Source: Chamaecyparis obtusa
Lineage: Eukaryota; Streptophyta; Pinopsida; Cupressales; Cupressaceae
DNA length: 64,000 nt
Direction of reading: 5' to 3'
Assembly: GCA_027943335.1 (NCBI GenBank)
Contig: BSBK01001573.1
Coordinates: 248,001-312,000 of the forward strand
Within the stretch, counting starts at the first letter, position 1, and each line of letters begins with the position of its first letter. The position numbers and the translations under genes were made by a program. This document shows positions 46,824 to 58,407 of the stretch, in pieces. The notes under the pieces are model-generated. The model saw only the letters and a program-made list of their open reading frames with translations. It was not told the DNA's origin and made no database searches.

Positions 46824-48304
46824 TGATGAACTACAACTGATTTAGAACCTAATTGAAGATCTATGATTAGAGATCACCGAGTTGCTGAATTGATATCTAA
46901 TATGATTGAATCAGTAATATGTTGTCATTGATGTCAGCTAGTTTGATAGCACTTGTTTTGTAAGTTACAATAACTAAACATCTGTAGAAAAGGAGTAAAA
47001 GAGATGAAGAAAAAAAATATCTACATGAGGAAGATGTATATGACAGATGAGGATGAGGAATACATTGTGCAACTTGCTGATGAGTCGATGACCTTATGTT
47101 ATTGACTTGATTATGTTTCATTCATCTATGACGAGAAAAATAATTGAAAGACACAAAGCAGTGTGGTCGGTTGATGAAGCATCATAGTATACACCGAGCA
47201 GTATAGTGTATACCGAGCATAGTATAAACCAAGTGTGTGTTCACTGATGTATTTCTTTGTTAACCGAGCAGGAAAAAAAGAACTAAAGGATTAGTTTAGC
47301 TGATAAGGATTGCTGAGCTGTAAAGTACATCAAAATCAGTGATGGAGATAATGTTTGTTATGAAGATCAACAACTAGCATAATTCAAGGAAGATCTAAAG
47401 GATGAAATGAAAACATTTCACTAGCACATCAGCTGAGGAAGGTTTAAGTAGCAAAATGGACGAAGGAGAATAAGCAAAAAAATATTATGGAGGAGAAGAA
47501 AATGATTTACTTGTCTATTTAAGAGACTAGAGTTTCATTATGAAACTAATGCCAGAAGAAGGAGGACTGCAGAACTATCACATGAACAAGCTTCATGTAT
47601 GCTTGATCAAACTGGTTAAGAAGAACTTAACTGGAGAGTTTACCGAGCATTAGAAAGCTATTACCGAGCGACATTAAGTCATTGATTATTGTGATCCAGA
47701 ATTGATATATTGATCAAAGGATTTGAATGAGCTTCAAATAGATTTGATAATTTGCAATTGAAGTTGTATTGTATTTAGATCAACTACTGTTACATTTTAA
47801 CCATTGTAAATAGAGAAATCTCTTAACCAAGTGGACTTGTAAGTCTTTTATGTTTCACTCATAGAATGAACATTGTTATCCTGTCAAACCCATAGTGAAT
47901 GCTGGTTAGATGATAATAGTTGGTCTAAAATACTCTATCAAGATCACACCTAATAGTGTGTTTTTAACCTTTAACAGGGTTGGGTCTTCATCGACCTCAC
48001 TTCAGAAGAGTGAACATTTTTGGGTTACCGGTCCTAGGTGGTTTTTCCCTTCATAGGGTTTCCATGTTAAATATTTTGTGTTATGTGTTCATTGTGATGA
48101 TTGTTTGTTATCATACTTTACAAATTACATGTTAGATTTGGTCTATAATCATTAGTTTGTTATTGATTGGTAATCGTTAAAAGCACAGACAATATAGTAT
48201 TTTATGTTACCGAGCTGTAGAAGTTTAAGTAAATTATTTTGGATTATACATTTTGATTTGGGATTGTGGATAATGGATTCACCCCCCTCTTAGTTATTCT
48301 AATA
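46824..48304 (+). repeat. Copia 3' LTR (1481 bp)
   Basis: TGATGAACTACAACTG...ATTCTAATA. The final CA has changed to TA. It is followed by the GTAGA duplication. Confidence 0.95.
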
Positions 48305-49677
48305 GTAGATTCTTCAATTTCTTCCATGGATCTTACGTTGGTGGGTAAATTTTTGGGCCCCCATCCTAATATTGAAATTGTGCCGTCGTTTGTGCGTAGG
48401 AAATGGGCACTTAAAGGTAAAGTTGACATTGTTGCTCTTCCTAGGGGTTTCTTCTCCTTTGTATGAAACAATAAGGTTAATCTGGACTTTTTTCTTTGTG
48501 GGGGCCCTTGGATGTTCGATTGAATGACTTTGGTGTTGAGGAAGTGTTCCCCTAACTGAGATTATAGTGACAATTTCTTCATGGTAGCTTTGATTTGGGT
48601 TAGATTCCATGGATTACCTCTTGAATACTAGAATGAGGATGTCCTTATGGGGCTAGCTTCTTCCTTTTCTGGTGAACTGTTGTCTCTTGATCCCTCGATG
48701 AATAGCTACATCCAAGCTAGTTTTTTCTATGATTTGTGTGAATGTCTATCAGTTTGATCAGCTTTCATCATCTATCTCCATTAAATATTAGTTGGGGAAG
48801 TGGGAGCAAGAGGTGGAGTTTGAGTCCCTCCCATTTGCCTTCTTTTATTGTAAGAATATGGGTCATTGGGCCAAAAAATGCCCTCTCAAGGTTAAGAAGG
48901 ATCCTAAGGCTATTTCTAAAGATCAGATCCTTAATTTAAGGATGTCGAACAAATATGGAATGAAAAACTTGGTCCTTTTGAGGCTTCAAGTGCTATCTCT
49001 AGTGTACCTAGTGTTTCTCTTTCTTCAAGAAAGGATCACATGGTTGTGGGGCTTTCTGAAGGCTTAGAAGCCCTTGAGAAAGGAAAAATTGTTGGGCTGG
49101 ATGGAAATGGTGTGTCCAGCTCTCTTGTTAAGACTTTAGAGGAGTTAATTTATTTCTCCTCGAGAGGATGGGGGTTATCCCACTCTTTCTTTTCTTCCTC
49201 TTTCTTTGGAAGTAGTTTTTCCCATCTATATGAGTAATGTTGACATGGACCTTGTTTTGGAGGCCGTTGTTCCCTCTCACAAATCTCAACTTGGTCTTGC
49301 ACTTTTGGGTGATTATTTAACCTCTAAGAATCTTGTTAAATTTGATGATGAGGAGGGATCCTCTGCTCCAGATGCTTTATCAGGTAGTGGAATGCATTAC
49401 TCCCTAGATAGAGGTGGTTTTGAGTTTCTCAACCATGCAAATGAGGCTCCCTAGATTCAACGAGTTGGTAGAAAAAATAGGAATAAAAAGCACTTGATCA
49501 AGGTTTCCACACCAGGTTCAAAGGGTGTGACTACTCAAAACATGGTCGATGATGTGGGATCTCTACCAAAGTCCATGGGTATAAGTTCCAACAATTAATT
49601 AGAGATAGGGAAAGTAAGAAGGATATAGCAGATGAGAGACAACTCACCATCCATGATGCTTGTTCTCCTATTTATAA
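48305..49677 (+). pseudogene. LINE ORF1, C-terminal part
   Basis: It begins with a DUF4283-like domain: LVGKFLGPHPNIEIV, RRKWALKGKVDIVALPRGFF, FFLCGGPWMFD and MVALIWVRFHGLPLEY. A zinc knuckle CKNMGHWAKKC (near 48850) follows, missing the first Cys, which is Phe/Tyr in FAFFYCKN. The rest is Ser- and Leu-rich with decayed frame. DUF4283 plus CCHC is the standard ORF1 layout of plant L1 elements. The first few bases (48305-48309) are the copia target-site copy. Confidence 0.85.
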
Positions 49678-50459
49678 ATGAAAATAATATCTTAGAACAT
49701 TAGGGGCCTAAATAGCCCCCATAAGCAAGACATTTTGAGAAACCTGGCTAGAGACCATAAACTTGACATTAGTCTCATCCAAGAGTCCAAAATGGTGAAA
49801 GATAAAGTGGAGAAAATTAGAATCTTCAAAAATGGCAGGGTGGTTGGCGACAACTTTGAAGGTGCGTTTGGTGGTCTAGTAGTGTTTCGGAACCTCTTCA
49901 ATTTTATAGGTGAGCTTTTAAGTGTGGATAAGAATATCCTTAGTAAATTAAGTTTATTCACATTAGATCTGGCTTTGAATGGGTTATCAGTAATATTTAT
50001 GCTCCTAATTATAAGGTTGTTAGGAATAAATTTTGGAAGATTATTGAGAATCATAGACTCTCCTTTCTAGATTCTACCTGGTTGTTGATGGGTGATTTCA
50101 TCTCCCTGTTGAATGTCATTGAGAAATCTTAGGGTGTGGAATCTCATAATTAGATGGCTAGGAGACATGACCTTATGGACATGATTAACAGAAAAGGGTT
50201 ATTAGATGTTGGTCTTCAAGGTTTGAATTATACATGGTCGAATAGGAGGATTGGTAAGGATCTTATTCTAGTAAAGTTGGATAGAGCCCTCATTTATGGT
50301 GACTGGTTTGATAGATATTTTATTGCTCCTCAACCTCTTTTACTAAAGTTGGTTTGGATCATTCTCCCATATCCTTTGTGGCAGATCCCCTGGCCACTTA
50401 TAGAAGGGTTCACTTTCTCTTTGAGAAGATTTGGTTGGACAATCTAGAAATTGAGATCC
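49678..50459 (+). pseudogene. LINE ORF2, endonuclease domain
   Basis: ATG 49678 starts MKIIS.NIRGLN, the canonical opening, with TAG for Trp. DISLIQESKM carries the catalytic Glu, GAFGGLVVFRN follows, and MGDFISLLN has lost the Asn of GDFN. GLNYTWSNRRIGKDLILVKL and LDHSPISF close the domain. The frame changes from 1 to 0 to 2 across the domain. This apurinic-type nuclease nicks the target DNA. Confidence 0.88.
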
Positions 50460-52730
50460 AGATTAAAGATTGGTGGGATGTTCAAATCCAGGGGTCTCCT
50501 ATCTTCAAAGTGTCAATCACATTAAGTTTAACATCAAATCTTGGAGTAAACATGTTTTTGGGGATATCTTCAAGTCTAAAAATGCTCTTAAGGTAGAGAT
50601 GGATTGCATGAAGTACTATATTCAACAAGATGGTCTCTCCCTTGATTGTAAGGCAAAAGAAGAGTCTCTCTTGACTAACCTACATAATATCATCTCTAAG
50701 GAGGAAGTCTATTGGAGACAAACATCTAGATCTTTGTGGCTGAAAGTTGGAAATAAGAATACTCATTTCTTCCATAGCAACACTTCTAAGCATAGGGTCT
50801 CCAGAAGAATCTCTAACATTCATTTTCCTACTAGTGTTGTGAATAATGATAAGGATATTTCTAATGCCATGTTTGGTTTTTCTTATTCTCTTCTCACCAA
50901 AGACTATTCTTTATCTAGTGTTGATAAAGATCTCCTTCTTGATTGCATTCCCTCCTTGTTAGATGAGGGAACTAATTCATTTTTGGTTGTCATTCCTTCA
51001 GTGGAAGAGATTAAAAGAGCTATTTTTTCTTTTGAGTGTGAGAAATCTCTAGGTTCGGATGGTTTTCCCCATTTTTTTCTTTCAGAAGTTTTGAGGTATT
51101 GTTGGATTGGATGTTAGTAATATGATGAATGCATTCTTTGGTTCTCGATCCCTTCTAAAGCAATTGAATTCTACGTTCATTGTTCTCATTCCTAATAAAC
51201 TTGGTGTAGATACTATGGATGCTTTTAGACTGATTAGTCTTTGCAACTTGATCTATAAGATCTTCTCCAAGGTGATTACGCTGACTTATCTTTCTCTTCT
51301 ACCTAATATCATTTCTCCTAATTAGAGTGATTTTGTCGCGGGTCAACAAATTTTGGATTCTATCATCAAAGTTCATGAAGTGATTCATTCTTGTCATGCA
51401 TCTCAAAATCCTAGTTTTATTTTTAAATTAGATCTCTCTAAGGCCTATGATAGAGTGGATTGGTCTCTTCTTTTGAGATTTCTCAAGGCCTTTGGCTTTT
51501 GTGATAAAATCATCCATCTTGTCAACTAGCTTATTAGTACTACTTCTGCGACTATGATTGTTAATGGTTCTTCTTCTAGATTTTTCAAAACTTCTAGAGG
51601 GCTTCGTCAAGGTGATCTGCTATCTGCTATCATCTTTGATATTATGGCCAAATGCCTTGGTCATTTTTTTCAAAGTTTTGTTGGGAAAGACCTGATCAAA
51701 GGCATTAAGCCTTCTTCATCTTTGAATACTTTCTCCCATGAGAATTTTATCAATGACACAGTGATAATGGGCTCTTCTTCTATCATTGAAGTGATAAATA
51801 TGAAGAAGGTTGTCTCCCTTTATTTGTCTTCCATGGGGAAATCTATCAACTAGAAGAATATTTCTTTGTTCTTTATTAACATGCCAATTGATAGACAACA
51901 TATAGCTCGGTTGATCGGTTGTTCCATTGGGGAATTTCCTGCTACTTATCTTGGTCTCCCTCTAGGTTTTAAGCCGACTAATTCTTTTTGTCTAAATATT
52001 GTGGAGAGGTTCAATAGAAAACTGTCTGGTTGGAAAGGTTCTCTCTTGATTCAAGATGGTAAACTCCTTCTCATGAAATACTCTTTGCAAAGACTTCCTG
52101 TTTATGCTTTGAGTCTATTCAAACTTCCCTCTAAATTTGTAGATCTTATTGAGAAAATCTAGAAGAACTTACTCTGGTCTTTCATTGAGGATAGAAAAAT
52201 GTTGGCTCTAGTGGCATGGGATAAAGTTTGTAAACCCTTGAAATGGGGGGGTTTGGGGATTCATCTGATTAGGGTGATTAACAATGCTTTACTAGCCAAA
52301 CATATATGGTGGATCTATGGTGAACATAAGGAATGGAGGCAAACCATCCTTAAGAAGTGCCTCTTCCCTTTCATCAACATTATGGATAGAAAAAGGTTGG
52401 CTCTGGTGGCATGGGACAAAGTTTGCAAACCCTTGAAATGGGGGTTTTGGGATTCATCTGATTAGCATGGTTAACAGTGCTTTACTGCCCAAACAAATAT
52501 GGTGGATCTATGGTGAACATAAGGAATGGAGCCAAATTATCCTTAAGAAGTACCTCTTCCCTTTCACCAACATTGTGGATTTTTTGAAGTTGGATATTAG
52601 GATTAATGGTTTTGCTATTTGGAATAGTATCCAGCAAGATAAAAGTATTTCTCTCATGAGGATGAAGTGGATGCTAGGTAATGGATGCAATATTAAGTTT
52701 TGGGAGGATAGCTGGTTTTAGAACTCTCTG
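50460..52730 (+). pseudogene. LINE ORF2, reverse transcriptase
   Basis: The RT has KSLGSDGFPHFF (normally GPDG), FRLISLCNLIYKIFSKVI, FKLDLSKAYDRVDWSLLLRF, GLRQGDLLSAIIFDIMA and FINDTVIMGSS, where the catalytic FADD box has lost its first Asp. Then come YLGLPLGFKPTNSF and KLSGWKGSLLIQDGKLLLMK. The thumb region contains a 195-bp tandem duplication (52201 on). Several frameshifts and stops are present. Confidence 0.9.
52201..52590 (+). repeat. 195-bp tandem duplication within LINE ORF2
   Basis: The units start at 52201 and 52396. Both run GTTGGCTCTAGTGGCATGGG-type sequence through to CCTTAAGAAGTRCCTCTTCCC. 195 is a multiple of three, so the duplication itself keeps frame. Unit 2 has a later G-run change that breaks it. 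Confidence 0.9.
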
Positions 52731-53925
52731 CTCACCTCTATCCTTAATATTCATCCTCTCATTGAGGAGTGTAACCAGAGATTTGGCCCCTAAGTTTGCA
52801 ATTATTGGTGCAATCAGTCATGGGTTGATCTAGCACTAGTGGATGATAGCCTTAAACCTTTGATGTTGGATCTCAATGTGTTGAAACCTAATCTGGTGGT
52901 GGAGGATACTTTGATATGGGCTCCTCATCCCTCTGGGTCCTATACTATTGCCTTGGCTACATATCTTCTTTTAGACCAGTCAGACACTCCCCCTTTATAG
53001 GCTAAGGTTTGGGATAAGAGATTGATACCTAAAATTAACTTTTTTTATTGGCTAGTTTTGCAAAATAAGGTTCTTATGCTGGATAATATTCAAAAGATAG
53101 GGATGAATTTTGTTAACCATTTGTTCCTTTGTTTGAAGGAGGAGGAAACTACTTTTTATCTTGCTGTTTCATGTCCTTTTTTGTGGAAAGTTTGGAATAC
53201 TGTTCTAAGAATTTGGAATCAACACTGGGTTTTCTCTAGTTGCATGTGGGATATTTTTATCCAATGGAGGAATGTAGATATGGGTATTGATAGAAATCTC
53301 CAGAATATTATCACTTTGCATGGCATTTGGAAAATATGGAGAGAGTGTAACGATAGGGTTTTTAGAAACATGTCTTTGCCTCCTTTTATGGTGGTGGAGA
53401 AAATAAAAAGAACTATGCAGGAGAATTATGAGGCTTCAATGGAAAGGAAGGTGGATTTTTTTGCTGGTTTCAACCCCATCAAGGACTACAAAGCCTCTAG
53501 GTCTTCATGAGATAATGCTATTTGGATTTCTCCCCGCAAAGGGTGGATCAAAGTTAATTTTGATGGAGCCTCTAAGGAAAACCTGGCTCCTACTGGGTGT
53601 GGTGGTATGATTACAAATGATGAGGTAAACTATCTGGTATACAAACTAACCACGTGGTAGAAGAGGTGGGTCTTCTTCACGCTTTAAAAATTATTGATAT
53701 AGCTAAGTGTAATAAAGTCTAGATCGAGGGTGATTTGATGAACATTGTATATTGCATCAAGGGTAAATCTAAACCATCATGGACAATTAGATATTTTACT
53801 AAAGATGCTCTTAAAATTATTAGTACTTTACAAGAGGTACTTATTTCACATGTGTATCATGAGGCCAATGGGATGGTTCACGCCTTGGCTAACTTGTGTA
53901 TCAAATCAGATGAAATCATGACTTG
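52731..53925 (+). pseudogene. LINE ORF2, zinc region and RNase H
   Basis: From 53005, VWDKRLIPKINFFYWLVLQN matches the zf-RVT region of plant LINEs, with decayed Cys/His spacing (CLKEEETTFYLAVSCPFLWK). Near 53530 the RNase H begins with GWIKVNFDGASKENLAP, continues through IEGDLMNIVY and ends HVYHEANGMVHALANLC. TGC/TAG stops and frame changes separate these pieces. The RNase H removes RNA after reverse transcription. Confidence 0.82.
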
Positions 53926-54218
53926 ACAAAGATGCTATAAACTTAATGCCAATTTGAAAGCTAAGGTGGCCTATGATAAGATTCATAGTAGGAGGGCTGA
54001 TTTGAAGTATCTTCGTAGCAATAATAACAAGACAACTTTTCAGTAAGGGTTACTATATCATTATGGAAATTTTTGGCTTTCCCAAGAATGAGAGTAGAAG
54101 ATATGACTTTATTAGAGTGGTGATAGGTTTTTCCTTTTTCATTTTTTGACTCTTGTACAAGTTTGTCTCTATGTATCCTCTCTAGTTTGTTACTAGTGGC
54201 AATAGTATGGGTGGGGTG
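53926..54218 (+). other. LINE spacer between ORF2 and ORF3
   Basis: About 290 bases hold only short, decayed ORFs. The stretch 53995-54210 is not coding in a consistent frame. Confidence 0.5.
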
Positions 54219-55892
54219 ATGAATCATCGTGAACCCAAGAATTGTAAGAGATGGAAGGAAGGGAAGGAGGTCTGCGATAAGTTGCAAAAATGAGGGCTTA
54301 TTCCTTTCATGGACAAATTGCATGGATTTGATGAAGGGGTAACCAAGAGATTTGTTGATAGTTGGAAGGATGACACTTTTAATATTGGGGGTATGGATAT
54401 CAAGATTATAGAGGATCTCATTGCTAAGGTTTCAAGCCTTAGCATGAAAGGGATGAAATTTTTCAGGGACACGAAGGTATCCTACAATGCCATACACCAT
54501 TTTCCTAAGGATGAAGAGGAAGCAATAAATCTGGTCAAGGATGCTGGGGGGTACTTTGATGTTGAGAGCTTCAAGGAAATATGGTCCAAGGTGATGGTGG
54601 CTATTATGGAGTACAAAAACCTTGATGGGAGGTATAAATGAGCCCATTCTTATCACTTTGTCTTTCTCTGTCACATTAGGCATAAGGTTAGGGTTTCTTT
54701 TCCCTATTATTTACTTACCTCTCTCTGACATAGTATTGTTGGGCATAAAATAAAATAGAATAAGTCGGTCCTTCATGAAGGGCTTATCCTTCTCATCATC
54801 GAGCATGTTAAGAAGAATGTGGCACTCAACCCATCTCCTCACCATATTTTGGGTGGTTAGTCTACCAATAGCTTGGTCAAAAGAGGTAGGGAGGAAGAGG
54901 TTATGGAGGGCTCATCTTCTAAAAAAAAGAAATTTGAAAATAAAAGTGGCACAGAGACTGAGTCGAAGGGTGTTAGTGTTGGGGGTTTCTCAAATTGTAA
55001 AGGGAATTATCCAAAAAAACTTAAGGATGACAACAAGGAGTCTGAGTCTGGTACTGGCAATGACACAAAAGTAGAGGGGATTAAAAACATTGAGATTATT
55101 TGGGATATGGGTGATCATAATAATTCTAGTGGTCAGAAAGTCCCTATCCTAGTTGACTATGCTAGTTCGGTGGACCATGATGTCCCCATTTCTTAGCACA
55201 ATGAAGCTACCACTAAGGTGATGTCAGATAAAAAGGATAAAGATGTGAGGTGGGATAAGACCACTCTAGACAAGGATATTTTTTCCTCCTCCAGAACTAT
55301 CCCTTTTATGAAAACTGTAGATATGCAAGAGAGAAATGTTCATCTCCTTAAGGAAGACTTGGAGGACAAAATTGATCATCCTTTTGGCATTTTGAAAATG
55401 GCCAAAGATATATCCATGTATTCCTTCTTCCTGGTAAAATGGTTTTTCCATGAGATCAAGCCCTTGAGTCTTAACCTCAGATCCCTTTCATCTAAAGTGG
55501 ATAATATTCAGGAGAGGATGGATTCTAGGTCTAACTGGATGAATAAAGCAAGGGAGAACATATGTGATGTAAAGATGGGCTTGCTATAGGATAAGGTTGA
55601 TAGGATGGAGGCCACCCTTAAGAAGATTTTGATGGATACAAACTAGTTTATGGGAAATGTGGTTGACTACATTACTAACATCAAGTAGGAGTTGAATGTT
55701 GGGTCCCCTATTAAAATTGATGATAACAAAGATGGTGATGAGGATCAGAATGGGCTAGGAAAGCATACCAGATCTTCAAAGAAGAAGAATATTTAGGAGA
55801 GGATTCTGGAGCTCTTGGATCTCAATGCGGTGATCAGTAAGATGTCCAAGGATAAAAAAGATATGGAGGCAACGATGCTAGAGTTTTCCTAG
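54219..55892 (+). pseudogene. LINE third ORF (unknown function)
   Basis: One frame is readable for 558 codons from ATG 54219 (MNHREPKNCKRWKEGKEVCD) to TAG 55890, with about ten in-frame TAG/TGA stops and no frameshift. The N-terminal domain (54294-54800) has GLIPFMDKLHGFDEGVT, FVDSWKDDTFNIGGMDIKII, KGMKFFRDTK, NLDGRYK and LLTSL. This resembles the anonymous plant-transposon domains found beside retroelements. It is followed by a basic KRGREEE / SSSKKKK stretch that could be a nuclear signal, a charged middle, and a coiled-coil-like end (SLNLRSLSSKVDNIQERMDS). The minus-strand LINE at 1880-4450 has the same ORF in the same place, so it belongs to the family. I do not know its function. Confidence 0.75.
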
Positions 55893-56112
55893 TCCCTTTT
55901 CTTTGTGTTTTCTAATTTTTCTATGTTTTTGTTGTTGGGAGTCAATTTCTATTTACTGGTATTAGGCTATTTTTGTCATTGGTTTAGATTTGCTACTGGG
56001 CTAGTTTTTTTTGCCCTATCTCTTTTTGGTGGGTTTAATGTCTTATCTTTTGTAATTGCCTTGTAAGGGGTTTCAGGTCCCCCATAAAAACCTATTTTTA
56101 CCAGTATTCAAA
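55893..56112 (+). other. LINE 3' untranslated region and tail
   Basis: T-rich sequence ends with GGGGTTTCAGGTCCCCCATAA and a short A-containing tail TTCAAAA next to the target-site copy. Confidence 0.75.
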
Positions 56113-57297
56113 AACTACTCTTTGCACCTACATATTTTCTCTCTTCCTCGTTTACATTTTCTTATATTTATTAGAATAGAATCTCATTGTATTCATATTT
56201 TATGCATTCCTAAATTTGTCTCAGATCATCATTATCACTTGTGTGCTTTTGGTTTAAGTGGTTTCCTTAGAAATGAATAGATAGCCATGAAAATAATTTT
56301 CAAGGTGGTTTCTAGTGTTCTCTATGCAATAATTTTCCAATTTTCTTGTGTAGTAATGTAGTGGTGGAAGCGAAAACTTTGTAATTGGGAATACATATAT
56401 TTTATTGAAGTATCATGTGCCATAGTGAATTTGGATGATGAGACTCCCTTTGCACTCTTCCTCTATCAGGTCATTGATGAATTTTTTTTTGAGTCATCTT
56501 CTATACATGCAAAAGAAAGCAGTTTAACTTAATAGTAGAAGTGGAACAATATGAGCTTATCTAATTTCCATCTATGAATCTTATGATTTTCTTATTTTAA
56601 TATTTTGATCATAAATAACTTTGCAAAAACATCACAATTTTTCATTGCTAGGCTATATCCTAAATTTAATTTTAGCAGCTCCATCACCATTTTGATTAGC
56701 CAAAAAAATGGATTAATTGAGAATCATACTATTATAAAGTGTTGTGATTTTATTGGTATTATTGCATTTTCTACAACTTCTCAGAGTTAAATGGAACACA
56801 AGAGGAGTGAATGCATTAAAGGGAGCATTATATCCTTAGAATCATAGGCGTCTAGGGTCTATACATTTGGGGAAGTTAATGATCTTATGTAAGAATAGAT
56901 AAATAAATGTACGATATTTTAGACAACTCTAATCATCTAAGTTGGATATAAAATAAAGAAAAGAGGAATAAAAACATTCATATTGTTGAATCCATGAAAT
57001 TTTATAAATAATAATATTAATATTTTGGAGAGATGAAGTGGTGCCTTTTTTTTAAGTTTATATTTTTTAGAGTGGAGATTCTATTATATAAACATTTTAG
57101 TTAAATAACATTTATACATGAAAATTTAATATCAAAGTACAACTAATGAATAAGGATATGTAAATAATAGTAAATGGAAAACAAAACAATTTATAAATGT
57201 AATTAAATTGTTGCATTGGAGCAATGCAAATGATAAAGTCGAGAGTTTTTTTTAGTAAAAGGAAAGAAGCATGAATATGTCATAGATAAGTTAAAAG
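56113..57297. repeat. 3.6-kb block, copy B, right part
   Basis: The first 14 bases are the right LINE target-site duplication. The rest is collinear with 34018-35195 (shared TCATTGTATTCATATTTT, GTGGTGGAAGCGAA, AGTAAATGGAAAA and TAGTAAAAGGA). No gene is present. Confidence 0.85.
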
Positions 57298-57423
57298 ATT
57301 AGGATAAGCACAAGAATTTGATTCCACTTATAGTGGAATTTTTGTGTGCAAAACCCTCTTTTGGTGGAAGATGTTTTCATTATATTTTTCTCACAAAATT
57401 AAAACCCATTATAGATATGGTTG

Positions 57424-58407
57424 TTGGAGTAAAATACCACTGTGAGGGTGGGTGAATCAATGCTATGTCAAAATTTCAATGTCTTAGATAATATTTTTAA
57501 CATAAAAAATGTAACGACTAAAAGACTATAGTGATCAACTTAATATGGACAACTATGATGAATGCGAGCTTAAATGATAGTTAATATGTATATATGCAAA
57601 TGAAATCAATGTAAAGACTAAATATCACATGATGGGTACATTAGCATGATAGACAAACACGTCAAGAATAATAAAAATATCATAATATATGATATGTCTT
57701 GATGAAAAACCCATCAAGTAAAAAAACCACTGCGAAATACCTCAATGGCTTAGTCTGGAAATATCTTTTTACAAAGCCTCACTGGCTGTACAACTGTCTC
57801 ATTAGCAAATATGCATCACTAGCTAAATAATTATCTCAGTGATATAAATGAATCACTATCCTTATGAGATACTTCATGGACTTAAAAAGACTCACTATAA
57901 TAACAATTCCTTTTCAATAAAATTTCTCATATGTATATAGTCAAAAAATTTGATTTATGCATAGACACTATAACGCCATATCATACATTACTGAATACAA
58001 AAATACCTTGTTTTAACTAATGCACAACATAACATCATAATTCCTATTACTTCAATCAATGATTTATGATTAGTATAAAACTAATTTTGCACAAAATGAA
58101 ATATGTTTTCATTCAAATCTAGAATACCATCTCTATCTTCATTTTTTAATGTACTTCAATGCTAAATATATAAACATCATAAATTGATATAATCAATTCA
58201 AAACTGAATCATCAGAACTAATTAAAACTATTTTCCAAATGTCTCATAACAAATCAACATTCCATATTATGTTATTGAATCATCATCATAACTGATTACT
58301 AAACTTTGTACAAACTTTAATTAAAAAACCTTCAATATGATGCTTTTCAAAATAAACAATTTTTTTGTCATATAAATAAAATAATTCTATTTCTTCCCTT
58401 AATTCCT
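57424..58407 (-). mobile_element. Candidate LTR remnant, minus orientation
   Basis: It begins TGTTGGAGTAAAATACC. Read on the minus strand the end is TTGATTCACCCACCCTCACAG...TACTCCAACA, the same terminal design as the other LTRs here (TGATTCACCCC...CTCAG...ATTCYAACA). The other boundary is not visible. I extend it to the next LTR only provisionally. Short spaced CCTCACTGGCT/CTCATTAGC words lie inside. Confidence 0.4.

Larger units (their letters stand above)
40466..48304 (+). mobile_element. Complete Ty1/copia LTR retrotransposon
   Basis: The element is 7839 bp, with LTRs 40466-42022 and 46824-48304, a degenerate iMet-type PBS, a polypurine tract and a gag-protease-integrase-RT-RNase H polyprotein in copia order. 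Every readable segment from 42087 to 46280 lies in one frame. At least twelve in-frame stops break it and I saw no frameshift. The LTRs differ at roughly 9% of positions in the first 200 bases. It sits in LINE ORF1. Confidence 0.95.
39852..56112 (+). mobile_element. L1-type LINE with a third ORF, split by a copia element
   Basis: The LINE is about 8.4 kb without the copia insertion. It has a T-rich 5' end, ORF1 (39880-40465 and 48310 to about 49670), ORF2 with endonuclease, RT, zinc region and RNase H (49678-53925), and then ORF3 (54219-55892). Its 3' end (GGGTTTCAGGTCCCCCATAA...TTCAAAA) resembles plant LINE tails. The 14-bp duplication shows a full-length insertion rather than a 5'-truncated one. 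Frameshifts and stops are present in all ORFs. Confidence 0.88.

Noticed and set aside
57302..57345. Small hairpin around ATTCCACTTATAGTGGAAT
   Set aside because: The stem is short and isolated. It does not match a microRNA precursor or the end of an element that I can define.
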